The notes under the pieces were generated by a model. It was not told the DNA's origin. It worked only from the letters and a program-made list of their open reading frames with translations, and did not search any database. This document shows, piece after piece, positions 8,422-18,164 of a stretch of DNA of 64,000 nt. Position numbers and translations under genes: made by a program. How positions within the stretch are numbered: position 1 is the first letter of the stretch; the number at the start of each line of letters is the position of its first letter. Source of the DNA: Viridibacterium curvum (GTDB lineage: Bacteria; Pseudomonadota; Gammaproteobacteria; Burkholderiales; Rhodocyclaceae); contig NZ_BAABLD010000002.1 in the NCBI RefSeq assembly GCF_039544165.1, forward strand, positions 434,001-498,000. The letters run 5' to 3'.

Positions 8422-10746
8422 TCAGCGGCCATGCCAGTAACGTCTTGCAACCGATCGCTGCGTCAGCGTCTGGCCTGACGCCAGTTGCACGGCACCGTCC
8501 TGGTCCGAACGATACAGCTTCGCTCCGCTGGCCACGTAGCGCTCAACGATCACCGGGTGCGGGTGGCCAAAACGATTGCGGTAACCCGTTGTGAAGATCA
8601 CGCGTTCTGCGCCGACAGCATCAATGAATGCCTGCTGCGATGAGGTCCGGCTGCCGTGGTGCGGAGCTACCATATCGTCGCTGCGCAAAGCCCCGGCATC
8701 CTCTTCCAGCAATGCATTCTCCGCCTTGAGTTCGATATCGCCAGTCAGCAATAAGCGCCCATTACGGCCGCTGACCTTCAGAACACAAGAACGGTCATTG
8801 TCCTTGCCGGCTTGAAAATCAGCGGCAGGATGCAGCACCTCGAAACGAACGCCATCCCATTCCCACCGCTGTCCGCGCACGCACGGAACATGTTGTCTGG
8901 CTTGTGTGACCAGAGGATGAGAAGCGTCCAGCGAACTCATCAAATCATCGACCGGCATGCGTGCCATCAGCGAGGCGGCACCCCCGCTGTGATCCGTGTC
9001 AGCGTGCGAGACTACAAGGCGATCCAGGCGTGATACACCCTGCGCACGCAGATAGGGATGAATGACGCGCTCACCGCTGTCACTCTCCAGCGAATACTGT
9101 GGCCCAGCGTCGAACAGCAGGTCGTGCTGCGCGGTCTGCACGTGCACCGCCAGCCCCTGCCCCACGTCGATCACGGTTGCGAGATGTTCGCCATCCGCAG
9201 GACGTAGCGGCGACCAGGCCAGCATTGGCGGAAGCAGTAGCAGCGCAGGCCAGCGGCAAGGAATACCACGTGGCAGCAAGGCCCAGAAGCCCCCAAGCGC
9301 TGCCAGGCAAACCAGCCACATCGGTGGCGCGGCCTGTTGCCAGGTCGCCACCGGTAGGGCCGCCAAGCACTGAACGAAATGCATCAGCACGCTGAGGATC
9401 AGGTGCGCCAACTCGGCCAGGCTAGGCAAGGGAATCAATGCGAACAGCAGTGCCAGCGGCGTAACGACGGCACTGACGACCGGAATAGCGACGGCGTTGG
9501 CAAGCGGTGAGATGAGCGAAAACTGCTGGAAGATGCCCAGCAGCAGCGGCAGGCTCAACAGCAGGATGGCCCATTGCGCCCGCAGCTGCGTGAGCATCCA
9601 TCCCCTCACCCCATTCTCGCTGCGCAAGGCGGCCATGCCTGCCCAGCTCAATGCCGCCACTGCGCCGAACGATAGCCAGAAGCCGGCCGACAAGGGCGCC
9701 CAGGGATCAATCAGCAGCACGACGAGCAAGCCAAGCATCAGTCCTCGCCACGGCCCGGTCTGGCGTCCAGACCACATCCCCACGGCCACCGCCAGCAACA
9801 TGTACAAGGTGCGCTGCGCCGGCACGCCAAAGCCAGACAGCATCACATAGACGAAAGCCGCCAGGACGCCGCCCGAGACAGCGGCCTTCTGCGCTGGCAA
9901 GCGCAGACACAGCACCGGTATCCGCGACCAGCCTAGGCGCACCAGCCAGGCGACCAGCGCGGCGAACAAGGTCACGTGCCCGCCCGAGATGCTCATCAGA
10001 TGAGTAATGCCGGTTTCGCTGAACAAGCGCCATTGCGAAGGTGGCACAGCAGATTGATCGCCGACAGCCAGCGCACTGAGTACCCCGCTCCACTCTCCCT
10101 GCGGCAATACGCGCTCGAAACGCTCCCGCACGACTTGCCGTGCGCGCTGAATCAGTGGATCGAAACCCAAGGCCAAGTCTGCCAGGCGGCGCGAGCTGCC
10201 TTTGCTGCGAACATAACCGACGGCCCGGATGTTGCGTTCAAACAACCAGGCTTCGTAGTCAAAACCGTGCGGGTTGAGATTGCCGTGCGGACGTCGCAAA
10301 CGCACACTCAACGACCAGCGTTCGCCGCCACGCATTGTCGGTGCCATGTGCGCGGCACCCACGCCGTCATACCAGCTCAGCAGCAATCGTTCAGGTACAC
10401 CAGGCGGTCGCTCGGTCGCGACGAACTGGAAGCGTTGCGAGCGCTCGCCCCGGTCTGGCAGGTCGGCGACATAGCCACGCACTTCAACGTCCTGCCCTTC
10501 CAGGGCGGCATCCAGCCCGGCAGCAAGACGCAAGTCGGCACGCAGGCTGGCATAGCCCAGCCCGACAGCCATGCAGGCTGCCAGGGCAAGCCCGACGGCC
10601 GCACGCGGCATGAGCCTTCGCCTGAACACGACAAACAAGCCCAGCATCACCGCTGCCAGCGCGAGCGCGTTTTCCCATGGCCAGAGCTGCGCCAGTTTCT
10701 GGCAGATGCAGACTCCCAGGGCAAATGCGAGGATCATCAGGCGCAT
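8422..10746 (-). CDS. comEC: ComEC/Rec2 family DNA uptake channel
   Basis: 774 residues, the usual length for full-size Gram-negative ComEC. In order: N-terminal hydrophobic helices and an OB-like DUF4131 segment, the central multi-helix competence domain with GITHLMSISGGHVTLFAAL, then a C-terminal metallo-beta-lactamase-like domain with VSHADTDHSGG and APHHGSRTSSQQ. It conducts single-stranded DNA across the inner membrane in natural transformation. The MBL domain retains its metal-binding HxDxDH. Only 35 bp separate it from the hydrolase gene downstream, so co-transcription is plausible. Divergent from the DUF2062 gene. Confidence 0.95.
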   Translation of the reverse strand: MRLMILAFALGVCICQKLAQLWPWENALALAAVMLGLFVVFRRRLMPRAAVGLALAACMAVGLGYASLRADLRLAAGLDAALEGQDVEVRGYVADLPDRGERSQRFQFVATERPPGVPERLLLSWYDGVGAAHMAPTMRGGERWSLSVRLRRPHGNLNPHGFDYEAWLFERNIRAVGYVRSKGSSRRLADLALGFDPLIQRARQVVRERFERVLPQGEWSGVLSALAVGDQSAVPPSQWRLFSETGITHLMSISGGHVTLFAALVAWLVRLGWSRIPVLCLRLPAQKAAVSGGVLAAFVYVMLSGFGVPAQRTLYMLLAVAVGMWSGRQTGPWRGLMLGLLVVLLIDPWAPLSAGFWLSFGAVAALSWAGMAALRSENGVRGWMLTQLRAQWAILLLSLPLLLGIFQQFSLISPLANAVAIPVVSAVVTPLALLFALIPLPSLAELAHLILSVLMHFVQCLAALPVATWQQAAPPMWLVCLAALGGFWALLPRGIPCRWPALLLLPPMLAWSPLRPADGEHLATVIDVGQGLAVHVQTAQHDLLFDAGPQYSLESDSGERVIHPYLRAQGVSRLDRLVVSHADTDHSGGAASLMARMPVDDLMSSLDASHPLVTQARQHVPCVRGQRWEWDGVRFEVLHPAADFQAGKDNDRSCVLKVSGRNGRLLLTGDIELKAENALLEEDAGALRSDDMVAPHHGSRTSSQQAFIDAVGAERVIFTTGYRNRFGHPHPVIVERYVASGAKLYRSDQDGAVQLASGQTLTQRSVARRYWHGR

Positions 10747-10835
10747 GGAGCGAATTAGAGCACGCTAATCGCACACTGGCGGGAACCCGGCGCGTGGCGG
10801 CGGGTCAGACCGCCACATAACAAGCCAGCGAAACA

Positions 10836-11372
10836 ATGCAGAAGTTCTTCCGCCGTTACCTGCCCGACCCCGAACAACTGAGACAACACCGCCTCCTGCG
10901 CTGGATGGGCAAGAGCGTACTGGCCGACCAGCTCTGGCATGTGAATCGCCGCTCGGTCGCTGTCGGTGTCGCGATCGGCATGTTCTGCGGCCTGATTCCC
11001 GGGCCCTTGCAGATGCTGGGGGCCGCCGTGGCGTGCGTGCTGCTGCGCGGCAATCTGCCGCTGGCCTTGGTCGCGACGTTCTACACCAACCCGCTGACCA
11101 TCGTGCCGCTGTATCTGGTGGCCTTTGGCATTGGTCGCTTTCTCACAGGCAGTGACGCCACATTCGTCATGCCGCCAGAACGGGGGGAGGCCGGCTGGTG
11201 GTCCTGGTGTCAGGGCCTCATCGACTGGCTGACCCATCTCGGCCAGCCTTTACTGGTGGGTTTGCCGGTGCTCGCGCTCAGTCTCGCTCTCGCCGCCTGG
11301 CTGGCCATCACCCTGATCTGGCGCTGGCAAGTTTCGCGTCGCGCCCGTCAACGACGCGAGACCAGAGCATGA
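10836..11372 (+). CDS. DUF2062 membrane protein
   Basis: 178 residues with a basic N-terminus and three hydrophobic segments. The family hallmark is clear: SVAVGVAIGMFCGLIPGPLQM then LPLALVATFYTNPLTIVPLY. DUF2062 proteins are widespread inner-membrane proteins without an agreed function; some sit next to glycosyltransferases, which is not the case here. Divergent from comEC across 89 bp. Confidence 0.85.
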   Translation: MQKFFRRYLPDPEQLRQHRLLRWMGKSVLADQLWHVNRRSVAVGVAIGMFCGLIPGPLQMLGAAVACVLLRGNLPLALVATFYTNPLTIVPLYLVAFGIGRFLTGSDATFVMPPERGEAGWWSWCQGLIDWLTHLGQPLLVGLPVLALSLALAAWLAITLIWRWQVSRRARQRRETRA

Positions 11373-11438
11373 CGATCTGATCTGCCGCAGAGCAACCGCA
11401 GAATCGCTCAGCCATAGTCTCTGCATAAGGAGACGAAA

Positions 11439-12497
11439 ATGGCAGCCCCCCTTCACCCGACACGACGTCCGGTCCGCAGCGCCCAACTCGCCCGAATCCT
11501 GCGTCGCATCGGCATCGCGCTGGGTGTGTTTGTGTGCATCATGACACTCGGCACGGTGGGCTTCCTGCACATCGGGGCGGGCCACGCCAGCCTTGGCGAC
11601 GCGCTTTACATGACGCTCATCACGGTGACAACCGTTGGTTACAGCGAAATCGTGCCCGTGCATTCAACGGCGGAAAGATTGTTCGCCGGCATGGTGTCAC
11701 TTGTCGGCTTTGGCAACCTGACCTTTCTTTTCACCAGCCTTACCGTCTTCTTCCTCGAAGCGGACCTGGATCTCAGCCTGCGGAGGCGTCGTATGGAGAA
11801 GCGCATAGCCCGACTCTCGGGGCACTACATCGTGTGCGGGTTCGGTCGTGTTGGCCGCAACGTTGCGAGTGAGTTGCAGGCCACGCAGCGTGCCTTTGTG
11901 GCCATCGAGCCGGTGGGCACGCAGTTCGACGACGTCGCCGAGCGCTTTGCAGACCTGCTTTACCTCAATGGCGATGCGACGGATGACGACGTGCTGCGTG
12001 TCGCTGACATTGCTGACGCGGCCGGGGTCTTTGCCGTGACAGGCGACGACAGCGTCAATCTGATGATCACGATCACGGCCAGGCAGCTCAATCCGAAACT
12101 GCGCGTGGTAGCGCGTTGCCACGAGCTGCGTAATGTGGAGAAGCTGCGGCGCGTCGGTGCCGACGCCGTCGTGTCACCCGACTTCACGGGCGGCATGCGC
12201 ATCGCCTCGCTGATGCTGCGGCCAGCAGTCGTGTCCTTCCTCGACGAGATGCAGCGTTCGGAACACAAGGTAAGGGTTGAAGAGGTCGCGATGCCTGCAG
12301 GATTCCGGCCCGCAACACTTCAGGCGACCTGCCCTGTTGGCCCTGATCACGTGCTGATCGCAGTGCGTTCAGGCAAGGAATGGTTGTTCAATCCCCGGCC
12401 GGAATTCCTGCTGAGCGAGGGCGATGTACTCATCGTGATGACCTCGCCTGCCGGTCGCCAGCAGCTCGAGAGCGCCTTGCGGGCCGCTTCAGACTGA
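11439..12497 (+). CDS. two-helix potassium channel with TrkA-type RCK domain
   Basis: 352 residues. Two transmembrane helices flank a pore loop with selectivity filter TVTTVGYSE (residues about 65-73). A Rossmann nucleotide-binding RCK_N domain (YIVCGFGRVGRNVASEL) begins near residue 127 and a TrkA_C-type domain fills the last 90 residues. This is the MthK-like plan of a ligand-gated K+ channel; selectivity is inferred from the filter. AAGGAG lies seven bases before ATG 11439. Its last 9 bp overlap the end of the convergent lolD gene. Confidence 0.92.
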   Translation: MAAPLHPTRRPVRSAQLARILRRIGIALGVFVCIMTLGTVGFLHIGAGHASLGDALYMTLITVTTVGYSEIVPVHSTAERLFAGMVSLVGFGNLTFLFTSLTVFFLEADLDLSLRRRRMEKRIARLSGHYIVCGFGRVGRNVASELQATQRAFVAIEPVGTQFDDVAERFADLLYLNGDATDDDVLRVADIADAAGVFAVTGDDSVNLMITITARQLNPKLRVVARCHELRNVEKLRRVGADAVVSPDFTGGMRIASLMLRPAVVSFLDEMQRSEHKVRVEEVAMPAGFRPATLQATCPVGPDHVLIAVRSGKEWLFNPRPEFLLSEGDVLIVMTSPAGRQQLESALRAASD

Positions 12498-13184
12498 GGT
12501 CGCCACCCTGTCCAGCAGGCGCCCGTCCTGCAACTCCAGTACGCGCTGGGCGCGATGGGCCAGCTCGGGATCGTGGGTCACGACGATCAGCGACGTCTTC
12601 AACCGCTGGTTGAGTGACAACATCATCTCGAACACCGTTGCCGCCGTCTTGCGGTCGAGGTTGCCGGTCGGTTCGTCGGCGAGCAGGCAGCGCGGCTCGG
12701 TCACCAGTGCGCGTGCGATTGCGGCGCGCTGGCGCTCACCGCCGGAGAGCTCGCCCGGCGCATGCTCCAGACGGTGCCCCAAGCCCACCTCCTTGAGGAT
12801 GGCAGCGGCGCGTTCGTGGGCGTCGGCGCGTGCCATGCGGCGGATGATCAGCGGCATGGCGACGTTTTCGAGCGCGGAGAACTCGGGCAACAGGTGGTGG
12901 AACTGGTAGACGAAGCCCAGCGCCTGGTTGCGCATCTGGCCGCGCTGGTTCTCAGAGAGATGTGCCAGATCCCTGCCGAGAATTTCGACACGACCCTCGC
13001 TGACCGAATCAAGACCGCCGAGCAGGTGGAGCATGGTGCTCTTGCCGGAACCCGATGCGCCAATGATGGATAGCGTCTCGCCCGCATTGACGGACAGGTT
13101 CACACCTTGAAGGACGCGCACGGCCGTCTCGCCGGCGCCATATATCTTGCCCAGGTTCTCGCAGCGGAGAATGGTTTCACTCAT
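12489..13184 (-). CDS. lolD: lipoprotein-releasing ABC transporter ATPase LolD
   Basis: 231 residues. Walker A GASGSGKST, signature LSGGERQRAAIARAL and Walker B CLLADEPTGNLD are all intact. With the LolC/E partner it extracts outer-membrane lipoproteins from the inner membrane and passes them to LolA. The frame is open to 13220, but ATG 13184 (MSETILRCENLGKIY) matches the family start and overlaps the lolC stop by eight bases, giving translational coupling. Confidence 0.95.
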   Translation of the reverse strand: MSETILRCENLGKIYGAGETAVRVLQGVNLSVNAGETLSIIGASGSGKSTMLHLLGGLDSVSEGRVEILGRDLAHLSENQRGQMRNQALGFVYQFHHLLPEFSALENVAMPLIIRRMARADAHERAAAILKEVGLGHRLEHAPGELSGGERQRAAIARALVTEPRCLLADEPTGNLDRKTAATVFEMMLSLNQRLKTSLIVVTHDPELAHRAQRVLELQDGRLLDRVATSV

Positions 13185-14439
13185 AGCGCAGTGCCTCCGC
13201 AGGGTTGGTGCGGGCTGCACGCCAGCTTGGATAGATAGTCGCTACCAGCGAGATCAGCATGGAGATTCCGATTACGCTGCTGACATCGTCCCAGCGCAGT
13301 TCGGACGGCAGCGAGGAGATCTGGTAGACATCGCGCGCCAGGATCTGGAAGCCGAACAGCCTCTCGATGAAGGGCACGACGGTATCGATATTCAGCGCCA
13401 GTAGCACGCCGCTCACGGCACCCAGGCCGAGACCGATGAAGCCCATGATGCCGCCCTGGATGATGAAGATGGTCATGACCGAACGGCGGCTGGCGCCAAG
13501 GGTACGCAGGATCGCGATGTCGGCTCGTTTGTCCTGCACCGCCATGACGAGTGCCGAGACGATGTTGAACGCGGCGACGGTGACGATCAGCAGCAGGATG
13601 ATGAACATCACGTTCTTCTCGATCTGCACGGCGCGGAAGAAATTGGCGTGGCTCTGCGTCCAGTCGCTGGCATAGGCTTCAGGTGCCAGCGCGCCACTCA
13701 GGTCCATGGCGATCTTGGGCGCCTCGAACAGCTCATGCAATTTGAGGCGCAGGCCGGTCACGCCTTCGCCCATCTGGTAGAGGCGCTGGGCATCCTTGAT
13801 GTGCAGCAGCGCAAGGCCGACGTCGTATTCGTACATGCCGGCTTCGAAGATGCCAACAACCCTGAACTGCTTGACGCGCGGCAGGACGGCGGCGGGCGTC
13901 ACGAGCCCTTGCGGTGCCATCAGCGTGACCTTCTCGCCAAGCGAGACGCCCAGCGAACGCGCAAGGTCGATACCCAGGATGACGCCAAATTCGCCTGGCT
14001 GCAGATCGGTCAGCTTGCCGGCCTTCATATACTTGCCAAAGTCCGCAACGGCATCTTCAAGCACGGGTTCGATGCCGCGCACCATGGCACCGCGTACATT
14101 GCTGTCCAGCGAGAACATCGCCTGCGCTTGCACGTAAGGAGCTGAGGCAGCCACCTTGGGCGACTTGTTGGCGATGCTGGCGTATTGCTCCCAGTTCTGC
14201 AGCTCGCCCTGATAAGCCGCGATCTGCACGTGCGAAGCGACGCCAAGGATGCGTGTCCGCAACTCGCGCTGGAAGCCGTTCATGACCGACAGTACGACAA
14301 TGAGGGCAGCGACACCCAGCGCAATGCCGGCCATCGAAACAAAGGAAATGAAGGAGACGAAACCGCCTCCACTGCGGCGCCGGCGATTGCGCACGTAGCG
14401 CAGGCCGATCAGGATTTCGAAGAAGTTGAGGAGCTTCAA
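13177..14439 (-). CDS. lipoprotein-releasing ABC transporter permease LolC/LolE
   Basis: 420 residues with the FtsX/MacB-type plan: one N-terminal helix (FVSFISFVSMAGIALGVAALI), a periplasmic domain of about 210 residues, then three helices near the C-terminus. The N-terminal IGLRYVRNRRR is characteristic of LolC/E. Only one permease gene accompanies lolD here, where E. coli has both lolC and lolE, so the complex may be a homodimer of a combined LolF-type subunit, unless a second gene lies elsewhere. I leave the symbol blank because C and E cannot be told apart by eye. Confidence 0.92.
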   Translation of the reverse strand: MKLLNFFEILIGLRYVRNRRRRSGGGFVSFISFVSMAGIALGVAALIVVLSVMNGFQRELRTRILGVASHVQIAAYQGELQNWEQYASIANKSPKVAASAPYVQAQAMFSLDSNVRGAMVRGIEPVLEDAVADFGKYMKAGKLTDLQPGEFGVILGIDLARSLGVSLGEKVTLMAPQGLVTPAAVLPRVKQFRVVGIFEAGMYEYDVGLALLHIKDAQRLYQMGEGVTGLRLKLHELFEAPKIAMDLSGALAPEAYASDWTQSHANFFRAVQIEKNVMFIILLLIVTVAAFNIVSALVMAVQDKRADIAILRTLGASRRSVMTIFIIQGGIMGFIGLGLGAVSGVLLALNIDTVVPFIERLFGFQILARDVYQISSLPSELRWDDVSSVIGISMLISLVATIYPSWRAARTNPAEALRYE

Positions 14440-14607
14440 GAGAGAGGAGTGTCCAAAAGGCCCGGGGCGGGCTGCATGCTACACTGGCCGCCTTGCCAGC
14501 GCACGGTCGGCAAGGCGCTCTGATCCACTGGAGGCACTTTGGTTCAGTCTCGCGCCAGACCGTTGCCGTCGTCGGCAGTTCTCCCCTGCCCTCCCGGTTT
14601 TCTGTTC

Positions 14608-15633
14608 ATGCATGCCCGGTTTGTCATTCCCGGCCTCATCTGGCCCGCCACCGGTGTGGATGCCTTGCTGGCCGACCTTCCATTGCCCGGTCTGGCGCGA
14701 CTTTGCGCCCGTCTGGATGCCCGACATGACGCTCCACGCGCTTTCGACGACTGGCTGTGCCGCGAATGGGGCCTGGCTTCACCACCGTTTGCGGCGCTGA
14801 GGCTGATTGCGGACGGCTGCGTGGCGGGTGATGCCATCGAGGTATGTGCGGATCCGGTCAATCTGCGTTTTGCACGCGAGCACCTGCTCCTCGACAGCCC
14901 CGAAAACCTGCAATTGCTGGATGAAGAACTGACCTCCCTGTGCGATGGGCTCAACGCGACTTTCAGCGATATCGGGCAATTCCATATCGTGGCCAGCAAG
15001 CTCTATCTGCGCCTGGCACCAGCGCATGCTGACAAACTGGATGTTCGCCTGAGCCCGTTGGCCGAGGTCGTTGCGCGCCCCGTCGCGCACTTCCAGCCGC
15101 AAGGAACACAGGCACGCTGGTGGTCCAAGCTCAACAATGAGTTGCAGGTCTTCTGCCACAACCATCCGGTCAATCAGCCGCGTGAGGCAGAGGGCAGGCC
15201 ACTGCTTAACGCGCTATGGCTTTGGGGCGCGGGCAAAGCGCCGTCCGGCCTGATCGCGCCCGCATCGACACTGACGGGGGATTACTGGCTGCTCAAGGGA
15301 CTGGCGCAATCAGCGGGCATGGCGCTGACGCCCTTGAAGCCCACAACCCCGGCCAGCTGGAATCTGATCGACACACTGCTGTTGCCTGCACAACAGCGCG
15401 ACGGATGGGCCTGGCGCACCGAGCTCGCACGGCTGGATGCCGAAATCTTCTGTGTCCTCGCTGACCAGCTCGATAGCGGAGGCCTGTCGTCCGTCGAGGT
15501 GTTGGCGCCGGGCGACTCGGCCCTGACGATCTGGCAGTTGCGCCACAACCCGCGCTGGCGCTTTTGGGCGCGCCAGTGCAAGCCTGCGGCCTTGCAGAGC
15601 TTGTTGTCCCGACCCGTGAGTGAGGCGGCATGA
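14608..15633 (+). CDS. RpfE-like / COG4255 'phosphoglycerate mutase-related' protein
   Basis: 341 residues from ATG 14608 (MHARFVIPGLIWP, the usual family start). A TTG at 14539 with GGAGG only four bases before it would add 23 residues that look non-native, so the start is uncertain. The diagnostic segment is NELQVFCHNHPVNQPREAEG followed by LNALWLWGAG. The family is annotated as RpfE-like or as distantly related to independent phosphoglycerate mutase; its biochemical role is not established. It overlaps recJ by four bases (ATGA). An rpfE-recJ pairing also occurs in Xanthomonas. Confidence 0.8.
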   Translation: MHARFVIPGLIWPATGVDALLADLPLPGLARLCARLDARHDAPRAFDDWLCREWGLASPPFAALRLIADGCVAGDAIEVCADPVNLRFAREHLLLDSPENLQLLDEELTSLCDGLNATFSDIGQFHIVASKLYLRLAPAHADKLDVRLSPLAEVVARPVAHFQPQGTQARWWSKLNNELQVFCHNHPVNQPREAEGRPLLNALWLWGAGKAPSGLIAPASTLTGDYWLLKGLAQSAGMALTPLKPTTPASWNLIDTLLLPAQQRDGWAWRTELARLDAEIFCVLADQLDSGGLSSVEVLAPGDSALTIWQLRHNPRWRFWARQCKPAALQSLLSRPVSEAA

Positions 15634-17339
15634 CACGCATTGTTCAACGCCGCGCGTCACAGAATGCCATCCATGCCCTGCAGATGGCCGGGCAACCGCC
15701 GCTTTTGGCGCGCCTCTACGCAGCGCGAGGCATAACCAGCGGCGCGGCACTCAATACCGAACTGGCGGCTCTGCTGCCCCCTGAGGGTCTGAAGAGCATT
15801 GCCGAAGGTGCGCGCATGCTGGCCGACGGAATTGAAGCGGGCACGCGCATGCTGATCGTGGCGGACTACGACTGCGACGGCGCAACGGCCTGCGCCGTGG
15901 GCATCCGGGCCCTGCGTGCGATGGGTGCCAAAGTGGATTATCTGGTACCCAACCGCTTCGAATATGGCTATGGCCTGACGCCTGCGATTGTGGAGCTGGC
16001 CGCGACGAGCAAGCCGGAGTTACTCATCACCGTGGACAACGGTATTGCCAGCGTCGAAGGGGTTGCGCGGGCGAAAGAACTTGGCATCGCATGCCTGATT
16101 ACGGACCACCACCTGCCCGGCGATACGCTGCCGCTGGCCGATGTCATCATCAACCCCAACCAGCCGGGCTGCACGTTTGCGAGCAAGAGCCTGGCTGGCG
16201 TGGGGGTGATGTTCTACGTCGCGATGGCCTTGCGGGCCGAACTGCGAAAACGTAACTGGTTTGCCCGCTCGGGCCGTGCCGAACCCAAGCTGGCCGATCT
16301 GCTGGATCTCGTCGCACTCGGTACGGTGGCTGATGTCGTACCGCTGGATAGTAACAACCGCATACTCGTCAGCCAGGGAATCCAGCGCATGCGCGCCGGT
16401 CGCATGCAGGCTGGCTTGCGCGCGCTGTTCTCGATTGCGTCGCGTGATCCGGCGCGGGCCAGCACGTTTGACATGGGCTTCGCGTTGGGGCCGCGCCTCA
16501 ATGCTGCCGGCCGACTGACCGACATGTCGCTGGGCATCGAATGTCTCATCACCGATGACCTGCAGCACGCGATGAAAATCGCGCAGCAGCTCGACGAACT
16601 CAACCGCGAGCGGCGCAGTATCGAGTCGGACATGAAGGATGCCGCATTGGCGGCGCTGCATTTCGACAAGCTGGGTGATGCGCCCGGCATCGCACTCTAC
16701 GAACCAGACTGGCATCAGGGCGTCATCGGTATCGTCGCTGGCCGCATCCGCGAACACACGCACCGCCCCACCATCGCTTTTGCTCCGGCCGACAGCGATG
16801 GCAGCTCCGGCGAGCTCAAAGGCTCGGGGCGCTCCATCCCGGCCCTGCACATGCGTGATGCGCTGGACCTTATCTCCAAGCGCCATCCCGACCTGATCCT
16901 CAAGTTCGGTGGCCACGCGATGGCGGCGGGTCTGTCGATACGCACCGAACATTTCGAGCGCTTTGCCAGAGTGTTTGCCGAAACGGTGGGCTCCTTGCTG
17001 ACACCCGCCGATTTGCAACGCTGCATCGAGTCGGACGGGCCACTGGAATCTGCTTACCTTTCGCTCGACACGGCGCGCATGCTCGAATCCGTGATCTGGG
17101 GCCAAGGCTTTGCGCCGCCTGTTTTCGATGACGTGTTCGTCGTCGAAAGCCAGCGTATCCTCAAGGAGCGCCACCTCAAGCTGCGACTGAACAAGGGGGG
17201 AGCCAGTTTCGAAGCCATCCGTTTCAACTGTGCTGAAGTCGTCCCACCTCGCATCCGCGCGGCGTTCCGGCTATCGGTCAATGAATACAACGGCGTTTCC
17301 AGCATCCAACTGGCGCTGGAACATTTCGAAGCTGCCTAG
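15630..17339 (+). CDS. recJ: single-stranded-DNA-specific exonuclease RecJ
   Basis: 569 residues, typical for proteobacterial RecJ. DHH-phosphoesterase motifs are present: DYDCDGATA (near 74), ITVDNGIAS, and LITDHHLPGD. The DHHA1 domain carries FGGHAMAAG (near 425), and a C-terminal OB-fold region follows. It degrades single-stranded DNA 5' to 3' in recombination and mismatch repair. Translationally coupled to the RpfE-like gene upstream. Confidence 0.96.
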   Translation: MTRIVQRRASQNAIHALQMAGQPPLLARLYAARGITSGAALNTELAALLPPEGLKSIAEGARMLADGIEAGTRMLIVADYDCDGATACAVGIRALRAMGAKVDYLVPNRFEYGYGLTPAIVELAATSKPELLITVDNGIASVEGVARAKELGIACLITDHHLPGDTLPLADVIINPNQPGCTFASKSLAGVGVMFYVAMALRAELRKRNWFARSGRAEPKLADLLDLVALGTVADVVPLDSNNRILVSQGIQRMRAGRMQAGLRALFSIASRDPARASTFDMGFALGPRLNAAGRLTDMSLGIECLITDDLQHAMKIAQQLDELNRERRSIESDMKDAALAALHFDKLGDAPGIALYEPDWHQGVIGIVAGRIREHTHRPTIAFAPADSDGSSGELKGSGRSIPALHMRDALDLISKRHPDLILKFGGHAMAAGLSIRTEHFERFARVFAETVGSLLTPADLQRCIESDGPLESAYLSLDTARMLESVIWGQGFAPPVFDDVFVVESQRILKERHLKLRLNKGGASFEAIRFNCAEVVPPRIRAAFRLSVNEYNGVSSIQLALEHFEAA

Positions 17340-17387
17340 GTCACAGGCCACCGCGCTGAATACACACTACACAAAGGAGCTTGATCA

Positions 17388-18146
17388 ATGGAATGGCTTG
17401 CCGACCCGAATGCCTGGATTGCCCTCGCGACGCTGACCGCGCTGGAGATCGTTCTCGGTATCGACAACATCATCTTCATCTCGATCCTTGTCGGGCGTCT
17501 GCCGCCTGAACGCCGCAATCTGGCTCGCCGACTGGGTCTCTCGCTCGCCATGGGGACTCGCATCCTGCTGCTGCTCTCGCTTGCCTGGATCATGCGCCTG
17601 ACGGCGCCGCTATTCACCGTGATGGGCAACGAGATTTCCGGTCGCGACATCATCCTGATAGGCGGTGGCCTCTTTCTGTTGTGGAAAAGCGTGCATGAGA
17701 TCCACAACTCCCTGCAGGCGCCGGACCATCACGAAGCTGCTGCACCGGGCGCTGCCGTCAGCTTCGCCAGCGTGCTTGTGCAGATTGCCATCATCGACAT
17801 CGTCTTCTCGCTCGACTCGGTCATCACCGCGGTTGGCCTCGTTGACCAGATCGGCGTAATGGTGTCAGCGATCCTGATCTCGGTCGGCGTCATGATGTTT
17901 GCAGCGCGCCCCATCGGCGAATTCGTCGATGCCAACCCCACCATCAAGATGCTGGCCTTGTCGTTCCTCGTGCTGGTGGGTGTCACACTGATTGCCGAAG
18001 GCTTCGACACGCACGTGTCGAAGGGCTACATATACTTCGCCATGGCCTTCTCGGTCGTGGTGGAACTCATCAACATCCGGTTGCGGCGTGTCGCCAACAT
18101 CCGGCTCAACAAGTCCATTGAGGGCTCGCCTGTCGATGGACAGTAA
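17388..18146 (+). CDS. TerC family integral membrane protein
   Basis: 252 residues with about seven helices. The two TerC signature halves are clear: LEIVLGIDNIIFISILVGRLP at the N-terminus and DIVFSLDSVITAVG in the middle, each with an intramembrane Asp. TerC proteins are linked to tellurite resistance and, more recently, to manganese export that metallates secreted enzymes; which applies here is not visible. AAGGAG precedes ATG 17388. First of a compact run with the ArsC-like gene and hslO. Confidence 0.9.
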   Translation: MEWLADPNAWIALATLTALEIVLGIDNIIFISILVGRLPPERRNLARRLGLSLAMGTRILLLLSLAWIMRLTAPLFTVMGNEISGRDIILIGGGLFLLWKSVHEIHNSLQAPDHHEAAAPGAAVSFASVLVQIAIIDIVFSLDSVITAVGLVDQIGVMVSAILISVGVMMFAARPIGEFVDANPTIKMLALSFLVLVGVTLIAEGFDTHVSKGYIYFAMAFSVVVELINIRLRRVANIRLNKSIEGSPVDGQ

Positions 18147-18164
18147 TCGGACTCACACACAAGA

